DNA of 64,000 nt from Haemonchus contortus (Eukaryota; Nematoda; Chromadorea; Rhabditida; Trichostrongylidae): assembly GCA_000469685.2 (NCBI GenBank), contig LS997567.1:12095210-12159209 (forward strand). Reading direction: 5' to 3'. The translations under genes and the position numbers were made by a program. Below are positions 11,235-23,099 of this stretch, piece by piece (positions within the stretch are counted from its first letter, which is position 1; each line of letters begins with the position of its first letter). Below the pieces are notes generated by a model. The model had not been told where the DNA came from. It ran no database searches and saw nothing but the letters and a program-made list of their open reading frames with translations.

Positions 11235-12689
11235 AAGTAAATTTTTAGCTGCCGCTCGCAGCGAATATTGCAGTTGCTACTGTCAGGTGCAGAAACCATA
11301 ACAATCCTCCATTTTCCTTAGAACGGCTGCAGTCTCTTTCGAAGAGCTTTTTAATCTGGTCACAAACACACATCCAAACCATATCAAGCATGCACTCTGA
11401 AAATAGCCGGATCTGTTTCGTAAGGCAACGAGGTTAATCAGTACCCCAGATCATGAGTCTCTAGTTGAATATCGCTCCCCTTTTATAGCTGATTCCACAC
11501 TAATCAATCCTGCTTTGATGGGAATGGGGCCAACTCACCAATGTTCCCTCAGCTGAAAGGCGGAGGCGACTGTTCTGCTCCTCTTCCATCCAGTAAACTT
11601 TTCTCAGCAGCTACAGCGTCTAGGAACTAGATAGAAACCTAAAACACAAGTAACCTGACCGTGCTACCTTCTCCAAGCGAGTCCCGTACTTTAACAAGTA
11701 GCTCGACTGGAGCACGCCCTCTCACACTCTTCACAATTCCTTTTGCGGACGACTCTCATTCTCTGTTTATCGCGCTCACACCATTCATAGAATGATTTTG
11801 TGGAGTGCCAACAAAAACATTCTTCGCGACCTCGATCAGTCTACACAGGATCGCATCGTCACCTGCTGTCTTCGTTGCTCCTATGTCAAGGATAATCCGA
11901 AGGCAGGCACTTGAAAACAAATCCCCTCTCAGACGTCGAGCTTCGTTTACAGGTTTGAATTCTGCAACTTCTATACATCTGCAGCTAATCTGGAAAATAT
12001 TGTATGTGAGGCTTGTGGTGAGTGAATTTCGATTTTGCAGATTCGCATGACATCATCATCACGAACACAAGTCCTGCAAAGGTTACTCTTACCTCGATAT
12101 ATCCTACAGCGTTGGAGTCAGAAGTAATCGTTTTCAGACTAAACGTTGGGATCTCATAAAATATACGCAAACAGTCCTATGAGGCGATCGAAAAACAACA
12201 CGCTTACGATCACATCTCCAAGACTGGAGCATGTTGAACAGAATGAGTCTGCAAGAATCAAGTCATTGTTATTGAAGGAAAAGGAAGTGCGCGAGTCAAG
12301 CTACAGCCGACTACGACTGTCCAGAAAACTTGGAAAGGTGCTGTCAGAGCAATAATCACGGCTAGCTTCCGAACTGATTGAGACCAAGGTCGATTGGCGA
12401 CTTATCTCTGCTACTCAATTTCTGGAGACAAGAGACTGATAAATGACGGAGAGTGGTGAAACTAATTTGGGAGAATCTGAACAACAAAACTGGCCAACGC
12501 ACTTCTACACTGTGCGCTGCTCCTTCACTCTCCCCATTAGAACCCCAAAAAATTGAAAATAGCTAGGAAAGATGGAATCTGGAAAGGCAAATGATTCTGA
12601 CGACTTGACAGCCGGTTTTCGGAACTCAGATGTAAAAATCCGGTAACATGACGATGATTTCTGACCAAGACCACGAAGAAAACTGCGAA
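11235..12689. other. No recognised gene
   Basis: Both strands carry only short frames without recognisable domains or paired splice sites. Confidence 0.4.
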
Positions 12690-13330
12690 CCTCCAGCTTC
12701 ACAGTTGAAGTGAATCAGGCTTGTATTCTATCACTTTTTTCATGTATGAGAAGCGAACTTGTCTGAGAAACTTGTCCGTTTAAAAGCGTACTCCTATATG
12801 GAATAAATCTTTTGCTTCCAAACTTGACTCAGAAACTTTGTCCACTCGAAAGCCTACTTCTATGTGGGAACATCTCTACCGACCTTGAAGTTCCCATTCA
12901 ATGTGAATGAAGCTCGTGTAGAGTTAGTTAGAGGTTTTCAATGTGTAACAAGCGAACCCCAGACGCCTCAAAAGACTCAAAAGCCTATCCCTATGCAAGA
13001 TCATTACTACAAGCCGAACTTCTCAAAGTGAATTAGATTTGTATTCATTAGGGCTTTTCAATGTTTGACAATCAAAGTTGCATCAAAAATTGGGCCTACT
13101 TGGAAACTAACTTCTATATAAGCTTATCTCTACCAACCTTGGATCTCTCATTCAAAGTGAAACTAACTTGTATTCAATAAATCTTTTTTTAATCTGTGAC
13201 AATCAATCATGTTTCGGAAAATTGCCTTTTTTAAATCCAATTCAAATATGGAATTATTTCTACGAACCTTGGATTTTCCATCCAGAAGGAATCAGCCCTG
13301 TATTCAATAGGCCTTTTATGTAATGTACAA
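12690..13330. repeat. Diverged tandem repeat, ~130-base unit, about 5 copies
   Basis: A motif of the form ACCTTGGATCTYTCATTCAAAGTGAA...CTTGTATTCAATA recurs near 12690, 12880, 13012, 13133 and 13265. Each is followed by a shared tail with TTTCAATGTNTGACAATC and TATATGGAATTATTTCTAC. Spacing is 120-132 except the first interval (190). Copies differ by roughly 20-30 %, so the array is old. Confidence 0.7.
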
Positions 13331-13838
13331 TTGTTGTGTAAATGAGCTTTGTTATTGAATCGAGTCGATCGATAACACGAAGCAATCGTGTCGGAGACTG
13401 AACAAGAGTACACAGGACCGCTAATAGCTTGGATTGATTGCATAGAAGCATGTCGTCGAGTATGAAGTTGTACCCGGAGGAGCTAGGGTAACTGCTGCTG
13501 GACGAGAATAGCAACTCTGAACAGATGATCTCTATGAAAGCGACGCCAGAGCGTCTCGCGGAGAAGATGAATGACATCGCAGCTCACGAAGGGACTGGCC
13601 TGAGTATCTCCAATTCTTAACAAAGATAGAGATTACCCCTGAAGGATTGGCTCATGTAATGGTGAAGACCATTGCTCAAAAATGAGAACGAAGCGAAAAT
13701 TGCGAAATTCTTCGGATGGATACCTGTGGATCCGCCAGGAAGGCACGAAGCGCATGGTTTATCACAATAATAAAGAAGGATGTCCTCAGAACTGTTGCAG
13801 CCCAGCATAGAATACCAACAACAAAGAAGAGTCACAAA
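13331..13838 (+). other. Unassigned stretch, possibly gag sequence of the LTR relic
   Basis: Around 13590-13670 the plus strand reads LTKIEITPEGLAHVMVKTIA, which looks like part of a retroelement capsid but ends in stops. It precedes the zinc-knuckle relic directly. No firm call. Confidence 0.3.
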
Positions 13839-14046
13839 TGAAAACGGACAAACAGAAATTCGTCATGATGAAGTGCTACAGCTGCAACAAACAAGGGCAT
13901 CTGAAGAAAGACTGGATGATGTCGAAGAGACGTGGTACCAATTAGATACGCAAACTGCAGCAACAGACAGAACCAGCAAAAATATTCACTGCATCGCTCA
14001 AAAAGTGGATGCGTGGATCTGCAGAAATCACAAGGCACAGCGATTT
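13839..14046 (+). pseudogene. Gag nucleocapsid relic with one zinc knuckle
   Basis: A short frame from the ATG near 13839 contains CYSCNKQGHLKKDW at 13874-13915. This is a C-x2-C-x4-H-x4-C zinc knuckle in which the last Cys has become Trp. It binds RNA in LTR-element gag proteins. The relic is on the plus strand and ends where the minus-strand LINE begins (14047). Ty3/Gypsy RT on the same strand resumes at 22308, so the two may be halves of one split element (inference). Confidence 0.5.
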
Positions 14047-15687
14047 CTTATTTTATTTATTTATTCAATAACACCTCAAGGGTGTGCCAGACACAAAAAA
14101 GAAGAATTTGGAAACTATGGTCTAGTTTGGCCTATAAACAAAGAAAAAGAAAAGTGCATAACAACAAAAACAAGATAAAGGGATTAGAAATAGACAGCAA
14201 TGAGAAAAGCAGACAGGTCAGCATGTCGAGATGTCATTAAAAAAGAGAGGAGCTAGGGCATTTTATTGTGAGGTCGACAAGGTTTTTTCTCCTGTCAAGC
14301 AGATGAGGGGACCCCCCGCAAGATCCTGGTCTTTGATCTAGAACGCAAAGAGACAGAAGAACCGAGGCTTGCAGACAACTTAGTCCGTTACGAAGGAATT
14401 CGTCCAGAACCCCGGGCGAACAGACCAAGGGGACCTCAAACAAGGGGGTTCATCAGACCGAAGGATCCCAAAGCAACTAGGACCCACAAACAGAGCCGTC
14501 AGCACGAGGAATCAGAATCTGCTCTCAGCATCGCTACCTGCGTTCCTCCAGAAAAAATGGAAGGAAATGAACTGCAGAAGAATATCGGGAGGTAAAATAG
14601 CACGCCCATAATCATTTGGACAAGTATCATGCATGACATAATTCACATATACAGTGGAAGCAACACGAAGTCTGGATCGTGGTGGGTTTTCGAGCCAGGA
14701 GAAAAGGAATTACAGTAGATTGTCTGCGAAATAGAAAAGGAGAATGCGTCGCATTGCATCGCATTGCATAAAGCACAGGAAGTCGTCAAGTTCTCGAATC
14801 GGTTGTGGTTCTCAAAAATCTCGAAAAGTCAATCGAGCCGTTAATACTGTGGAACTGCTCGTCGAGAGTACAAAGCAGATAACCTGTAGGGTAAATATCA
14901 ACTCCGTAACTTCCTGAGAAACAGTAAGAGGGTGTCAGATATACTCTGGAATACGCAATGTTCGCAATAAATCGATCTTGCTTAGTCTTTCTTTGAATAC
15001 TTTGCTGTTGGGTGCCTGAAGTACCTCAGATGGAAGCAGTTCAAGCCACCTAGCACAACGATAGAAAAATTGTTGAAATCAAGGAGTACTGCCTAGGAAG
15101 AATGTTGGCGTAGTGAAGGTTGAAGCCACTCAACCTTTCACTTGTGGGCTTGAAGCACCAGTACTTACTAGCACACAGCTTTACCTCTTTTCGGAAGTAC
15201 CCTGAAACAGAACACTAGATCAGCAGCTACGCGTCTGTATGGCAAGGACTTGATAAGTAAACGTTCGAGGCGCGCGCCGTACGAGGGTAAACGGGGTCGG
15301 CCAAGGTGTGGACCTAATCCAGAGAATACGCGTAAATACGCGGCCTGACTCGTTCTATCCTGAGGATACCTTTTTTGAGAGATGGGCTCCAAACCTGCGA
15401 GCAATACTCTAGATGGGGTAAGACATAAGTTTTGTAAAGACGTAGTAGTATGGTTGGGTCAGAGCATCCGATGTTCTTCATCATCGCGAACATGGCGGCG
15501 AGTGCTTTTTTACAGTCTCATCGATTTGGTCAGAAAACTTGAGATTGGTATCAAAAATGATTCCAAGGTCCTCAGTCGAGTCATAAATTGGGAATCTTGT
15601 CCCATTCACGATGTAGTCAGTCGCAGCAGAGTTCCCAAAATGCATCACCAAGCATTTGCTCAGATTCAGGAGAATATCCCAGTCAGA
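14047..15687 (-). mobile_element. CR1-like LINE copy 2, 3' half
   Basis: Reading from 15687 leftwards: SSDWDILLNLSKCLVMHFG, then an RT block with DLGIIFDTNLKFSDQID (15380-15690), then YRRVAADLVFCFRVLPK (15168-15404), the C-terminal RT region. A long 3' untranslated region follows, then the terminal hairpin (14071-14085) and AAAT tail (14047-14065). These correspond block by block to copy 1 at 2640-4097. Its 5' half lies at 18988-21860; the RTE at 15688-18987 separates them. Coding frames are broken. Confidence 0.8.
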
Positions 15688-15790
15688 GGACGTTAGGACG
15701 TCACTACAGGCTGGGGATCCTTCAGTGAGGGTTCTCTCTCACTGAAGGATCCCCAGCCGGTTAGTGACGAGGCTACGTAGGGCGCCCCAG
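15688..15790. repeat. Fold-back at the RTE 5' end
   Basis: A perfect 21-base inverted repeat, 15709-15729 against 15738-15758, with an 8-base loop (GGTTCTCT). Pairing continues imperfectly outward (CGTCACTA against TAGTGACG) to the insertion boundary. It looks like a copy of the 5' end laid down in reverse at integration (inference). Confidence 0.8.
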
Positions 15791-16218
15791 GTGGCGGATA
15801 GGGGAATTAATCGCCGACCAAAAGTCACCGGTACTTGCCCAGCGACGCAGGTGGATTCAGGGGATGGACTCCCTGATTCTGCTGTGCTGGGTCGATATAC
15901 CCTCTGTTCCTCGCAGGCGATCCACGCATACGTGTGTGGAGAGTCTGTGAGTGCAGTTGGTATCCTGCCCATCGACTCGGCCATAAGCTTGCATTCGAGT
16001 GACGAACAAGTCACACTGGGAAGTATCTGGGAGGCGATTCGGGGCCGCTTCCAAAAACAAAGCCCCTTGTCCACTTCGGGATAGCCTGTCAAGCCCCCGG
16101 AGTCAATAGCCCCACGTCAGAGCCTGGCAAGATGCACGTTGGGTATCTTCACGCCAAAAACAGTAATAGAAATAGGGTCTCATTTCCCTGAACCTGAGGG
16201 AGCCCCCAATACGCAGCG

Positions 16219-17102
16219 TTGGGTAGGACCGCTCGGGAGAGGCTGCTAAAATCTCAGGGCCAAAACAGGCTGCCCAAAAGGAGAAGGACGAAGATGGCGA
16301 TCTGTACTTTCAACGCACGGACGCTTGCATCGGAAGCGTGTATAGAAGACCTGATGATGCAAGCTAGAAAGATCAAGTACGACATCATCGGACTGAACGA
16401 GACGAGAAGGCATCGCACGCTGCACGCTGTATTTGAGACTGGAGAAGAACTGTTCCTTGGAATATGCGACAGCAGAGGCGTCGGCGGCGTAGGTGTCCTC
16501 GTCAATACGCACTTGGCCATGAACATCGATTCGTACGAAAGCTTAACAACCCGAATCGGACGTTTGCGATTAAGAAGATGTGGCTCAATCCCAGCTCTAA
16601 CCATCTTCGTTGCTTACGCACCAACATCGAGCTACGAAGAAGGGACTCGGAAGCGTTTTATATGGATCTGGAGAGGCTCTACAGATCTTTCGTCAAGGTC
16701 ATCGTCGGTTATTTTAACGCCAAAATTGGCCCCAGAAGAACGGCTGAAGAGCTTCACATCGGGACTCACGGAGTGGAATGGAATGAGCAGGGTGAAAGGC
16801 TGTCCGAGTTTATCATGACGACCCATACCATCCATGGTAACTCACAGTTCCAGAAGCCCTCTCATTTAAGATGGACATGGGAGTCACCTGGTGGTCAGTT
16901 CCATAATAAAATAGACCACATCATCTACAATCGGAGATTTTGCCTGACCGACGTCGCTGTTGTTCCGAAGTTCTACACGAGATCGGACCGTCGTCTACTC
17001 CGCGCTAGATTCTGCTTCTCAGTGCGTAGGAAGAGAGCTATAAAGTTCGGAAACGAAGCCCTAAGACCTCCATCAACTGGGACCACCTCGCTTCCCTTTT
17101 GA
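16219..17102 (+). pseudogene. RTE endonuclease domain
   Basis: An APE-type endonuclease in two overlapping frames: 16219-16818 (MGRTARERLL, ICTFNARTLASE, IGLNETRRHR, then GVGGVGVLVNTHLAMNID) and 16464-17102 from a frameshift near 16640. Catalytic positions: Asn of TFNARTL and Glu of NETRRH are present. GDFNAKIG reads GYFNAKIG (Asp to Tyr) and SDHRLLRA reads SDRRLLRA (His to Arg), so the nuclease would be inactive even without the frameshift. Confidence 0.8.
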
Positions 17103-17106
17103 GTGA

Positions 17107-18979
17107 ATGGAAGGATTCGTTATCGACAACATCGACGAAGAATACAACCGGCTCGTCGAGCATCTTCACGATAATGCTACGAAAGCAGAGAGTCTACAAG
17201 TAGCCAAGAGACGAATCTCTTCGAAGACTCTTGAGCTGATACACCAGCGTGGAATTGCGCGAGCTGCAGGCAAATATCAACAAACGTCCGAACTTGCGAA
17301 GCTATGCAGAGAAGCGATAAAGGAAGATCTGAAAGAGAGAAGGGCAGCAGTCATGGACGAAGCCGCCGAGGGCGGAAAGAGCATTCGCAAAGCCCGACGG
17401 AGCTTCGCCATTTACAAGACCAAGATGACCTCCCTTCGTCGTCCTGACGGATCCGCTACTGCATCCCGGAGAGCAATGGAGAAGGTCATCTACGACTTCT
17501 ACTCGGATCTCTTCGACAGCCACGTCTACCTGCCTACTCACCACCTAAGGCAAGACGAATATATCGCTCCTTAGGTTCTCCCTTCCGAAATACGACATGC
17601 CATCACGTCGATGAAGAACTGTACAGCGCCCGGTCCCGATAGGATCAAACCAGAACATCTGAAGAGTATACCACCAGTCATCATCAAAACTCTGGCTAAG
17701 CTCTTCACACGGTACCTGTCGGAATGCAAAGTGCCCACGTCGTGAAAAACTGGCAAGACTGTGTTGCTGTATAAAAAGGGAGATGCAGACGATATTATCG
17801 CCCAATCTGCCTGCTGTCCGTAATCTACAAGCTTTTCACTCGTGTCATCTTAAACAGGATTGGCAGAATATTAGATGAAGGACAGCCATGCGAGCAAGCA
17901 GGGTTTCGGAGAGGGTTCAGTACAATCGATCATATCCACACACTAACAAGGCTCATTGGAGTATCGCGAGAGCACAAAATGCCGCTATGCCTTACGTTTA
18001 TCGACTTGAAGAAAGCCTTTGACACCGTTGAGACAGAAGCGGTAATCGAAGCCCTGGGCAACCAGGGTGTTCCTACGCAATATATGAGGATGCGTCGTGA
18101 GCTCTACGACAACTTCACGACCAGGATTTCACCATTCCATAAGGAAGTCATTGTCAACGTGAAGAGAAGTGTTCGGCAAGGCGATACCATTTCGCCCAAA
18201 CTTTTCAGTGAATGCTGGCCGAGTTTGATAGTGCTTGTGGAAAGACCGGCTTGAGGCTGAACCTAACGAAGACGATGTTCATGAAAAACGGATTGGTACC
18301 TGATGCTCCCTTCACGCTAAATGGAAAGAATATCTACGAATGCTCTAGCTATGTGTATCTAGGTCGGGAAGTCAACATGATGAATGACCTAGCTCCAGAG
18401 CTGTGCAGAAGGAAACGCGCCGCGTGGGGATCATTTAAGAATATCGAGGGAATAGTGAAAAAGACAAAGAACATCCGGCTCTGCGTTCACCTTTTCGACA
18501 CTGCTGTCCTTCCTGCTTTAACGTACGCCTCGGAGACCTGGACTCTACGAAAGCAGGATGGGCATGCTGTCAGCGTTATTCAACGCGCTTTGGAAAGGAC
18601 GATGCTCGGAAGTTCCCTATACCTAGTGCAGAAGGGAATCCGGAGTTCTGAGCTCCGTCACCGAACGAAGATCAGGGATGCCGTTGATTACGAAAAGAAA
18701 TCGAAGATCAGGTGGGCCGGACACGTTATGCGATATAGTGATGACCGTTGGACCAGGGCGGTTACTGACTGGATCCCTCGGGGCATCAAACGAACTCCAG
18801 GAAGGCCGCCAACGAGATGGTCAGACTTCTTCACGAAAGCTCTGAACGAAAGGAATGTTGAACCTCGTGTCCCTGAAGCGAGAACAATTCACTGGACCAC
18901 TCTGGCTCGTGACAGGGACGAACGGAGACGTTACTGGCGCCCGCTCGAGGAAGTCGATGATCAACGGGACGACAGGTGA
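17107..18979 (+). pseudogene. RTE reverse transcriptase, catalytic box deleted
   Basis: Pieces in three frames: linker and finger region 17107-17574 (RAAGKYQQTSELAKL), a stop-broken middle 17580-17978 (APGPDRIKPEHLKS type), palm 17979-18254 (CLTFIDLKKAFDTVE, RQGDTISPKLFS), and thumb to C-terminus 18212-18979 ([51 protein letters not shown]). Near 18210 the text passes straight from SPKLFS to [14 protein letters not shown]. The segment with the FADDIVL catalytic motif, roughly 45-50 codons, is missing. The copy at 52827-53027 retains that segment (FTDDIVLITP). Confidence 0.85.
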
Positions 18980-19029
18980 TACAGGTAATTCCAGTCAGAT
19001 GTCCATACTCTCATTTTTTCAGCTGACAA

Positions 19030-20080
19030 CTACAGTGCCTTTTGTATGACTTCTCTATTTAAACATTCACACGAAGCGTACAGTTCAATGTCATCAGCAT
19101 AGACTTGTACGTGAACATCGCTGCATGTTTTGAGTATTTGGGGCATCTCGATGGTGTAAATCATGAATAGTAAAGGTGATAGTACTCCACCTTGGGGAGC
19201 TCCGCTGGTACAGATAAATTCAGAAGAGTAACTAGTACCCAACACTAACCGTTATGCTCCTGTCATTAAGGTACGACTTTATCCAGTCAAGAGCTTTACC
19301 ACGAATTCCGTAGTACTACAGTCTATTAGTGAGCTTAGAATAACAGACTTCTTCAAAAGCTTCGGAGAGTTCGAGATGAATTACAGACTTTCCACGGTTC
19401 ATAGCCCAGCAAACATCATAGAAAGTATCAAGCAAATTAGTACATGCAGAAACCCCGGGTGGGAAGTCGTGCTGCTCAGCCGGGACGAGGTGGGACTTCT
19501 GGAACCAGGCTAGTTACTTTCCAAACGTAATTTTCTCCATGACTTTAGCAGGGGTGGGCGTAAGGCTGATAGACCTGAAATCAGAAACACTAGCAGCTCC
19601 AGGGTGCTCTGAAATGGCAGTAATGATAGCTTTCTTCCAAAGGCAGGGGACCTGCCCCATAAGGAAAGATATATTGAACAAGAAAGAAAGTGGATAACAT
19701 AGTGACTCACAGCATTTTTTGAGAATGATCTGAGGTATACCATCGAAAGGCGCACTACTTGAAGGCTTCGAATTTTTCAGCACCAAACGAACATCAGTAG
19801 GGTGAAAGTAAATATCAGGTAGACTACGGTGAATATACTAGTGAATATACTATACTAAGCTATTTTCTACATCACCATCAGCAGCAGTCGCATCCAAGAA
19901 GACACTAGAGAAATATCGACCCAGAGCTTCAGCCTTAGCAGAGTCATTATGGAGATTCGACCCAGCCTGATCTTCCAATATAGGAAGGGATGGCTTGGGT
20001 TTGAGCCTGCTTCGAAGGTGAAGGTGCAGCCGCCGCAACGATGCAGTTCTACCAAAGTGACACTCGTAGCTGGCACCCAA
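19030..20080 (-). pseudogene. LINE copy 2 reverse transcriptase, first part
   Basis: Linker at 19850-20080 (AEALGRYFSSVF), then 19514-19786 with PFDGIPQIILKKCCESL, then a stop-rich stretch, then 19030-19245 with APQGGVLSPLLFMIYTIEMP and the catalytic VQVYADDIELYA. It breaks off near 18988 at the RTE boundary. Confidence 0.8.
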
Positions 20081-20248
20081 CTTTTTCAGATTGTAGTCAA
20101 CGCCAGAGCAAACCTTTTTATAAAGCGGAAGGATATAAAGGATAATCCAATTCCTGGAAAAGGCGCTCTATCTGGAATGGCAGGTATTTTATTTGTGATG
20201 GATACCTTATGACGGTAGATTTTAGAAACTTCATTGGCACGAAGCTTG

Positions 20249-21060
20249 CTAAGCCTCTGTTGATAACATTGCAGAACCTGGCATATGCATCATCGGCAGA
20301 GACGTACTGCTCACATAAGTGAAGCCAATCAAGATTCCGGAAGTACTCATCGAGACCAGCGTAGTCAACGGAACAAAAATTGGGGAAAGGAAGATAACAT
20401 GCACCACCAAGCTCTTCTCTAACAAACTGAAGTGAACAATGTTACGGTCTGAATTCGCCAGAGCAGCTGACACCGTAACCTCACTTATGTTGAAAAACGT
20501 AGACAAGTCTAAATCGAGAATGCTATTGCTATGTGTTGGTATACGTACATGCTGCTGGAAGCCCATCTCTTGGAAGAATTCCAGAAAGGCAGTTGACAAT
20601 GGATTAAGTGCGTGATGATGCTCCCAGTCAATTGAAAGCTTACAGCCTCTTACAATGACGTTATTGGCCTGGAGCGAGACAAAGTCACGGAGTAGTCCTA
20701 CTAGTTCTCCATCCTCACTCTTCAGAAAATTCGGTGAATGATACACAGCTGCAAAGCGGATCCGACACGCATTACGAGGGCAGAATAGTTCAAAGCAGAG
20801 CACGTCGACTTCGGTTAAGTGAGTCGCTTCGACAGAGGTAGAGAAAAGATTGCCTTTGATTAGGCAGCACACCCCGCCACCCCTTCGTCCTTTCCGATCA
20901 CTGCGAAAGAGTACATAACGCAAATTAGCAACTACTTCTGAATCAAGAATGGTGGGCGTAAGCCACGTCTCGGTTACGAATAGAAGGTTTGGCTCTTCTT
21001 GACAAATAAAAGCATGTAAATGTTCAAGTTCATTCGACAAGCCACGGGCGTTTAGCAGGA
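20249..21060 (-). pseudogene. LINE copy 2 endonuclease
   Basis: An almost open frame of about 263 codons. Motifs: LNARGLSNELEHLHAF at the start, LLFVTETWLTP, RKGRRGGGVCCLIKG, FAAVYHSPNF, and NSDRNIVHF at the end. GDFN has become RGCKLSIDW and SDH has become SDR, so two catalytic motifs are lost although the frame is long. Confidence 0.8.
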
Positions 21061-21090
21061 AGCAGGTTAGGGCAGTTTCACCGCGCGCCG

Positions 21091-21840
21091 CTAGAGGTTT
21101 CTCGAGCTCGGTAATTTTCTCGGTAATTCAGATAAATGTTTCAATTGCCCCTGGTAGAGCTGGTAGAGAACCCACTCGCGGAGAGCTTTGCCCTTGTTTC
21201 GTTCACGCGCCAGTTGACGCAACTCACTCTCGCGTTTTCTTTCGTCTTCGGTCATGCTTCTACGGATGAAGACATCGGACAGCCCAGCACCGCGAAGCAA
21301 GCGTGCGTTAGCCAGAGCCCGCCGCCAATGAGTCCCCGTAGGCAGAACCGCCTTGACGAGAAGCGGGCGCTCAGAGTCTGGCCTGCCCATCCGGTATACC
21401 TCGGTCGGCCAACATTCAACATCTAATGCAGCTGACACAGTGCTGACCGTCTCTTCCAGATCCTTCTGACGCGTCGAAGCCGGAGCAGCACCTTGAACCT
21501 CATCAAGACCGGGGTGACATTGCTTCGACTGCGTTTATCACTCTCAATAAATTCGGAAAATTCCGTTGTAATTTTTTCGGAAAAAGCGATAAGCATATTG
21601 CCGATCAACGGATCCTGATTGAGCTCCATTATGCTCTTCATAAGCTTCATAGCCGACATGTTTTTGAACGTAGGCGCTGGAGAATTAGGTGCAGGTTGCG
21701 TGCTACCCCTCCCACTCGAGCCAGATCGGGGCTGTGAACAAGCAGAGCTTTTCTTGAGACGCTATACCTTTAGGAGCATCTTTTTCATCTTTGATCTACC
21801 AGAAGTAGAGTCAATACCTAGGGGCTGTACCAACTTGTCA
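21091..21840 (-). pseudogene. LINE copy 2 ORF1
   Basis: The N-terminal part reads PRSGSSGRGSTQPAP, then NMSAMKLMKSIMELNQ and SEKITTEFSEFIESDKRSR (21423 to about 21740). A frameshift follows, then DVECWPTEVYRMGRP, LVKAVLPTGTHWRRALANA, RRSMTEDERKRESELRQL and ARERNKGKALREWV (21091-21438). These match ORF1 of copy 1. The start lies near 21840 but I see no convincing ATG context. Confidence 0.75.
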
Positions 21841-21860
21841 AGAAAAAAACTAGGTAGAGA

Positions 21861-22307
21861 ACAAAGAAACTAACACCAGAAACTATGTATTAGAAACAAA
21901 TTTGAAAGTCTAATTTTCACCCAAAATATGGTCTAACAAAAAGCTTATAAAGTAGAGAACGATGTACAAAAAATTTTGAATAAAACACCAGCGCAAGGGA
22001 AGACGACCGGTCGCAGCGCGTGCAGAAGCCTCTATTCAAAGCCTCTATTCAGCGGTTCCTTAGCCGGCTGCAGAATTGGATTATTCCATTCCATTGAGGG
22101 AACTGCTGCACAAACCACCGCAATATAACCTAAAAGAAAAGGTACCGATCAGGAGAGTGTAAATAAAGATCGAAGGAACAGAATCCTATTCCGTTCGGTG
22201 TGAGAACCTCATTCAAGACGGAAATTTCTGGTCAACGGACCCCTCCCTTCCTGACATGGCTATGAAATAAAGAGATCCAGGCACTTAGCCCACGTGTTAC
22301 AAAATGA
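21861..22307. other. No recognised gene between LINE copy 2 and the Gypsy relic
   Basis: A+T-rich, with a short tandem AGCCTCTATTCA pair near 22030. If the zinc knuckle at 13874 and the RT at 22677 belong to one Gypsy element, its protease should be here, but I cannot see it. Confidence 0.35.
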
Positions 22308-23030
22308 TTGCCTTTGCAAGAGGAGATTTTTCGGGTAGAGGAGGAGGTAGGGACCTTCGAGCCTACGAAGATCGTGAAGGTGGTGTCTATCACTCACCAT
22401 GGTGACATGCTGGAATATATCTCTGAAATACCCGATAAGGAAGAGAGACTGCTCCGTTTACTACGAGGCAAAAAGACAACAGAAGAGTACAACGAAGCTA
22501 TAGGCGGCCTGGTTAAGCGTTACGCTCGAGTGTTCGCAGTCGATAATGGAAAGCACTGCCGATTCGACAGAAGGCTGGTCCGATGCCATTAGCCGTTCAC
22601 GTGCAACTCAGACGAATTCTGTACACGAGAGAGAGAACGCTGAGCCGAGTAAGCCTAGCTGGGCATCGCCTATCGTATGGGTCCACAAAAAAATGGCAAA
22701 GTTCGATTGTGCGTGGACTACAGTAGGGTCAATCAGATGGCGAAAATTGGCAGCTATCCGTTATCGACCATGGACACGATCGAGCGAAGCTTGAAGGCCA
22801 CGATATATTTTCCCAAGTTGAATTTATCTCCAGGCTACTGGCAAATAAGCCTACCTGAGGATGCAAAAGAGAAGCCGGCGTTCACCAAGACGGAGGTATA
22901 TACCTGTTCTGGGTGCTGCCTTTTGATTCAGCATCCTCACCGGCGGCATCCCAACGAATGATGCATGCGGTCGTAGCTACTCTGTTAGAAGACGACGTTT
23001 TTGTTATATGGACGATATAATGGTAGCGTT
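22308..23030 (+). pseudogene. Ty3/Gypsy reverse transcriptase relic
   Basis: The pre-RT region at 22308-22592 contains LVKRYARVFAVDN. The RT start reads SKPSWASPIVWVHKK (near 22650), then GKVRLCVDYSRVNQMA, SYPLSTMDTIERSLK, FPKLNLSPGYWQISL and PEDAKEKPAFTKTEV (22677-22900), then VLPFDSASSP and QRMMHAVV in a shifted frame to about 23020. The order and motifs are those of Ty3/Gypsy pol. The first catalytic Asp (KLDL) is Asn here. It ends before YVDD, and no LTRs are recognisable. Confidence 0.8.
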
Positions 23031-23099
23031 CCTCCAAAAATTGGGTGAAATTTGCTCATGATCTCTTGCACTCTAGTCGGATGGCTGCTGTCTGTGCAA

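Larger units (their letters stand above)
15688..18987 (+). mobile_element. RTE-type LINE, nearly full length, inserted in LINE copy 2
   Basis: 3300 bases: a 5' fold-back (15688-15790), endonuclease (16219-17102), reverse transcriptase (17107-18254) and C-terminal region to 18979, ending GGTGATACAGGT. Both ends abut the same LINE sequence: CCAGTCAGA at 15679-15687 and again at 18991-18999, the target-site duplication. The protein style ([38 protein letters not shown]) is that of the RTE clade. Frames are broken in several places and the FADD catalytic box is deleted. Confidence 0.85.
18988..21860 (-). mobile_element. CR1-like LINE copy 2, 5' half
   Basis: Reading right to left: ORF1 (21091 to about 21840), endonuclease (20249-21060) and the first part of reverse transcriptase (18988-20080). 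It stops within the RT, at KMRVWTSDW, where the RTE begins. The continuation is at 15687. A LINE missing its 3' half would be odd on its own; the pair of flanks explains it. Confidence 0.8.

Noticed and set aside
16254..16604. Minus-strand open frame of 116 codons opposite the RTE endonuclease
   Set aside because: A mirror of the endonuclease coding strand; the same antisense frame reappears at 55231-55545 opposite another RTE fragment, so it only marks RTE.
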